Shown here: positions 6,551-8,028 of the stretch, one piece after another | Position numbering within the stretch: position 1 is the first letter of the stretch | Layout of the letters: every line of letters starts with the position of its first letter | NCBI GenBank assembly: GCA_028751055.1 | Contig: JAQZDD010000036.1 | Span: forward strand, 1-8,028 | Length of the DNA: 8,028 nucleotides | From: Euryarchaeota archaeon Ods04 | GTDB lineage: Archaea; Halobacteriota; Halobacteria; Halobacteriales; Halorutilaceae | Direction of reading: 5' to 3' | Made by a program: the position numbers and the translations under genes | Notes under the pieces: generated by a model | Seen by the model: only the letters and a program-made list of their open reading frames with translations | What the model was told of the DNA's origin: nothing | The model's database searches: none

Positions 6551-6665
6551 GCGTGGAGGGGCAGCGAAGCCGCTTACGCGGCGAACGAAAGAGAAGCCGT
6601 CCCGCGACGGTAGCCCTTTCCACGTACCACCACCGGACGCGTGCGTTACCCTTCGTCGCGTCCGG
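6551..6665 (+). ncRNA. Candidate structured small RNA (nested stem-loops)
   Basis: The segment can fold into a closing stem of about 11-12 pairs (6551-6562 with 6613-6625, one bulged T) enclosing two perfect hairpins: GCCGC-TTAC-GCGGC (6569-6582) and CCGTC-CCGC-GACGG (6597-6610, extendable by a G-T pair). A third hairpin with a perfect 9-bp stem CCGGACGCG/CGCGTCCGG (6633-6641 and 6657-6665) follows after an 8-nt linker. Wobble pairs (6551-6625, 6558-6617, 6596-6611) work only if the plus strand is transcribed, and a CTTATG element at 6525-6530 would place a start near 6554, at the base of the closing stem. No tRNA, C/D-box or H/ACA signature is evident. It may instead be a 3' structure of the ATPase mRNA or a GC-rich chance fold. 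Confidence 0.35.
6633..6665. repeat. 9-bp perfect hairpin downstream of the copper ATPase gene
   Basis: CCGGACGCG and CGCGTCCGG flank a 15-nt loop. Read on the minus strand it begins 20 bases after the ATPase stop (6685) and could stabilise or mark the 3' end of that mRNA. No T-run follows on the minus strand (TGGTGG comes next), so it does not look like a simple intrinsic terminator. On the plus strand it would be the last hairpin of the candidate RNA. Confidence 0.45.
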
Positions 6666-6684
6666 CTTCCCTGATTTCTGACGG

Positions 6685-8028
6685 CTACAGAAGACGCCGC
6701 GACGAGTTTAGCGTGACGAGAAGACTGCTCGTCACCATGGCGAGCGCGGCAAGGAGCGGGTTGAGCAGCCATAGGACAGCGAGAGGTATGGCGACTGCGT
6801 TGTAGAAGAACGCCCAGCCGATGTTCTGTCTCGTCCTTCTGCGGGTGGCGTTCGAGAGACGGATGACTGTTTCGAGCTTAGAAAGGTCGTCGTCCAAGAC
6901 GGTCACGTCAGCGGCGTCCGAGGCGAGTGCTGTTCCCCCTCCCATCGCTATACCGAGGTCCGCTTCCGCGAGAGCGGGCGCGTCGTTGGTGCCGTCACCG
7001 ACCATGGCGACGGTACCCTCGCCGCGGAGACGTCGCACCGTCTCAGCCTTCGCCTCGGGTGGGACGCCCTCGAATACCTCGTCGACTCCTTCGGCGTCGG
7101 CGAACACGCGCGCCGACCTGCCTTCGTCGCCCGTGAGGACGACGACGCGTTTTCCGGCGTCCGCGACCGCCTGCACGACGTCTCGCCAGCCCTCGCGTTC
7201 TCGTTCGGCGACGGTCAGGACGCCGCGCGCCTCGCCCGACCAGCCGACTACGACGGCACGTCCGCGTTCCTCGGCTTCTTCGATGCCGTCATCTACCGCA
7301 GAGAGGCTCCAGCCCTGCTCCTCGAAAAGAGCGGGCGCGCCGACGAGAACACGGTCGCCGTCTACGACGCCTTCGACGCCTTTCGCGTGCTGTTCGAAGC
7401 CCGCGGTCGCTGCCTCTGCGGTGCCGCCGTCCGCAGCCTTCGTCGTACCGTCTCCGTGCGCGCGTACGACGGCTTCTGCGACGGGGTGCGACGACAGACG
7501 TTCGACGGCGGCGGCACGTTCGACAGCCGAACCGTCCCCCTCCACGTCGACGACCTCCAGCCGTCCCGTCGTCAGAGTTCCCGTCTTGTCGAAGACGAAG
7601 ATATCCACGTCTCTGACACGTTCGAAGACCGTGTCGTCGGTGACTACGATACCGCGTTCGACGGCGGCGCGGACACCCGACGCGACGGCGAGAGGCGTCG
7701 CAAGACCGAGCGAGCACGGACACGAGACGATGAGCACCGTAAGCGCGGTCAGGACTGCTGTCTCGAAGCCTGCACCCGTTGCGAAACGCAGGACGAACAC
7801 CGCAGAAGCGAGAGCGAGGACGAGAGGCACGAAGACCGTCGCCAGCCTGTCGGTGAGACGTTGGACGCCCGTGTCGGTGCTCTGTAAGCTCCAGAGAAGG
7901 CTGGTGAGACGGTCGAGAGCACTTTCGCCGCCGTCGCCAGCCGCCTCGATGACGACGGCGTCGTTCGTCACGACTGAGCCGCCTACCACGAAGTCGCCTT
8001 CGCGTCTGGTTTCGGGTTCGGGTTCACC
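6685..8028 (-). CDS. Cu(I)-type P1B ATPase, C-terminal 447 residues (5' end outside window)
   Basis: The frame is open to the window edge; a GTG at 7989 is internal because GEP of the actuator-domain TGE(S/P) loop is encoded at 8020-8028. Motifs in order: (T)GEP; two TM helices; the ion-binding VSCPCSLGLATP with CPC at 7714-7722; the phosphorylated Asp in DKTGT at 7588-7590; SSHPVAEA, the HP nucleotide motif of P1B pumps; GDGTNDAP at 6976-6999; then FFYNAVAIPLA and AMVTSSLLV in the last two helices. CPC plus YN and M..SS is the pattern of P1B-1 pumps, which move Cu(I) out of the cytoplasm. The ending WAFFYNAVAIPLAV...AALAMVTSS also fits the FixI/CopA2 branch that feeds copper to oxidases, so export for detoxification versus cofactor supply is open. 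The N-terminal metal-binding domain, if any, is outside the window. No copper chaperone is seen nearby. Confidence 0.93.
   Translation of the reverse strand, partial: GEPEPETRREGDFVVGGSVVTNDAVVIEAAGDGGESALDRLTSLLWSLQSTDTGVQRLTDRLATVFVPLVLALASAVFVLRFATGAGFETAVLTALTVLIVSCPCSLGLATPLAVASGVRAAVERGIVVTDDTVFERVRDVDIFVFDKTGTLTTGRLEVVDVEGDGSAVERAAAVERLSSHPVAEAVVRAHGDGTTKAADGGTAEAATAGFEQHAKGVEGVVDGDRVLVGAPALFEEQGWSLSAVDDGIEEAEERGRAVVVGWSGEARGVLTVAEREREGWRDVVQAVADAGKRVVVLTGDEGRSARVFADAEGVDEVFEGVPPEAKAETVRRLRGEGTVAMVGDGTNDAPALAEADLGIAMGGGTALASDAADVTVLDDDLSKLETVIRLSNATRRRTRQNIGWAFFYNAVAIPLAVLWLLNPLLAALAMVTSSLLVTLNSSRRLL

Larger units (their letters stand above)
6405..6684. other. 280-bp gene-free stretch with AT-rich island and stem-loop cluster
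   Basis: This lies between the end of the copper ATPase gene and the start of the four-TM gene, both on the minus strand. I see no convincing coding sequence; the open frames here have arbitrary, basic or low-complexity products. It divides into a GC-rich leader-like part (6405-6470), an AT-rich island (6471-6547; 34 of the 60 bases at 6471-6530 are A or T) with two inverted repeats and several TATA-like elements, and a GC-rich part (6551-6665) dense in perfect stem-loops. Details are given in the separate entries. Confidence 0.7.

Noticed and set aside
6633..6665. The 9-bp hairpin as an intrinsic terminator of the ATPase gene
   Set aside because: No T-rich tract follows on the minus strand, and bacterial-style hairpin terminators are not the rule in archaea.
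6411..6674. 87-codon plus-strand frame in the gene-free stretch
   Set aside because: Non-ATG start, basic arbitrary composition unlike the acidic proteins around it, and it runs through the stem-loop cluster; better explained as non-coding.
6660..6690. CTGA repeated (CTGATTTCTGA), considered as box D of a C/D guide RNA
   Set aside because: No matching C box (RUGAUGA) is found at a sensible distance on either strand.

Overview
The window most likely comes from a halophilic archaeon (class Halobacteria or a close relative). The DNA is GC-rich and the soluble protein parts are crowded with Asp and Glu, as in salt-in halophiles. Several starts have a TATA-like box 26-27 bp upstream and no Shine-Dalgarno, which fits leaderless archaeal transcripts. 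ATA, AGG and TTA codons are commoner than in many high-GC haloarchaea, so I would not name a genus. All genes read as intact, with no frameshifts, insertion sequences, CRISPR arrays or tRNA/rRNA genes seen.

Layout. (1) 2-433 (+): C-terminal part of a DUF2157-like polytopic membrane protein, cut by the window edge. (2) 495-1028 (-): an unrecognised 177-aa soluble protein, transcribed divergently from (3) 1121-2137 (+), an NAD-dependent extended SDR (epimerase / 3-beta-HSD-like). The two share a 92-bp bidirectional promoter region. (4) 2137-2400 (+), a small two-TM protein, and (5) 2397-3473 (+), an exported, C-terminally anchored helical protein, follow the SDR with overlapping stop/start codons, so 3-4-5 looks like one translationally coupled operon. 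(6) 3444-5885 (-): an RND/MMPL exporter whose 3' end overlaps gene 5 tail to tail by 30 bp. (7) 5931-6404 (-): an unrecognised four-TM protein just upstream of the RND gene and probably in its transcription unit. (8) 6405-6684: a 280-bp gene-free stretch holding an AT-rich island with two inverted repeats and a cluster of nested stem-loops. (9) 6685-8028 (-): the C-terminal two thirds or so of a Cu(I)-type P1B ATPase, cut by the window edge.

Functionally, most genes concern the membrane or cell surface: an SDR that could modify a lipid or sugar, an anchored surface protein, an RND exporter of a family that often moves lipids or hydrophobic compounds, and a copper pump. A shared pathway is not shown by the sequence. 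The part least explained by ordinary annotation is the 280-bp stretch at 6405-6684, which may encode a small structured RNA and a regulated promoter.
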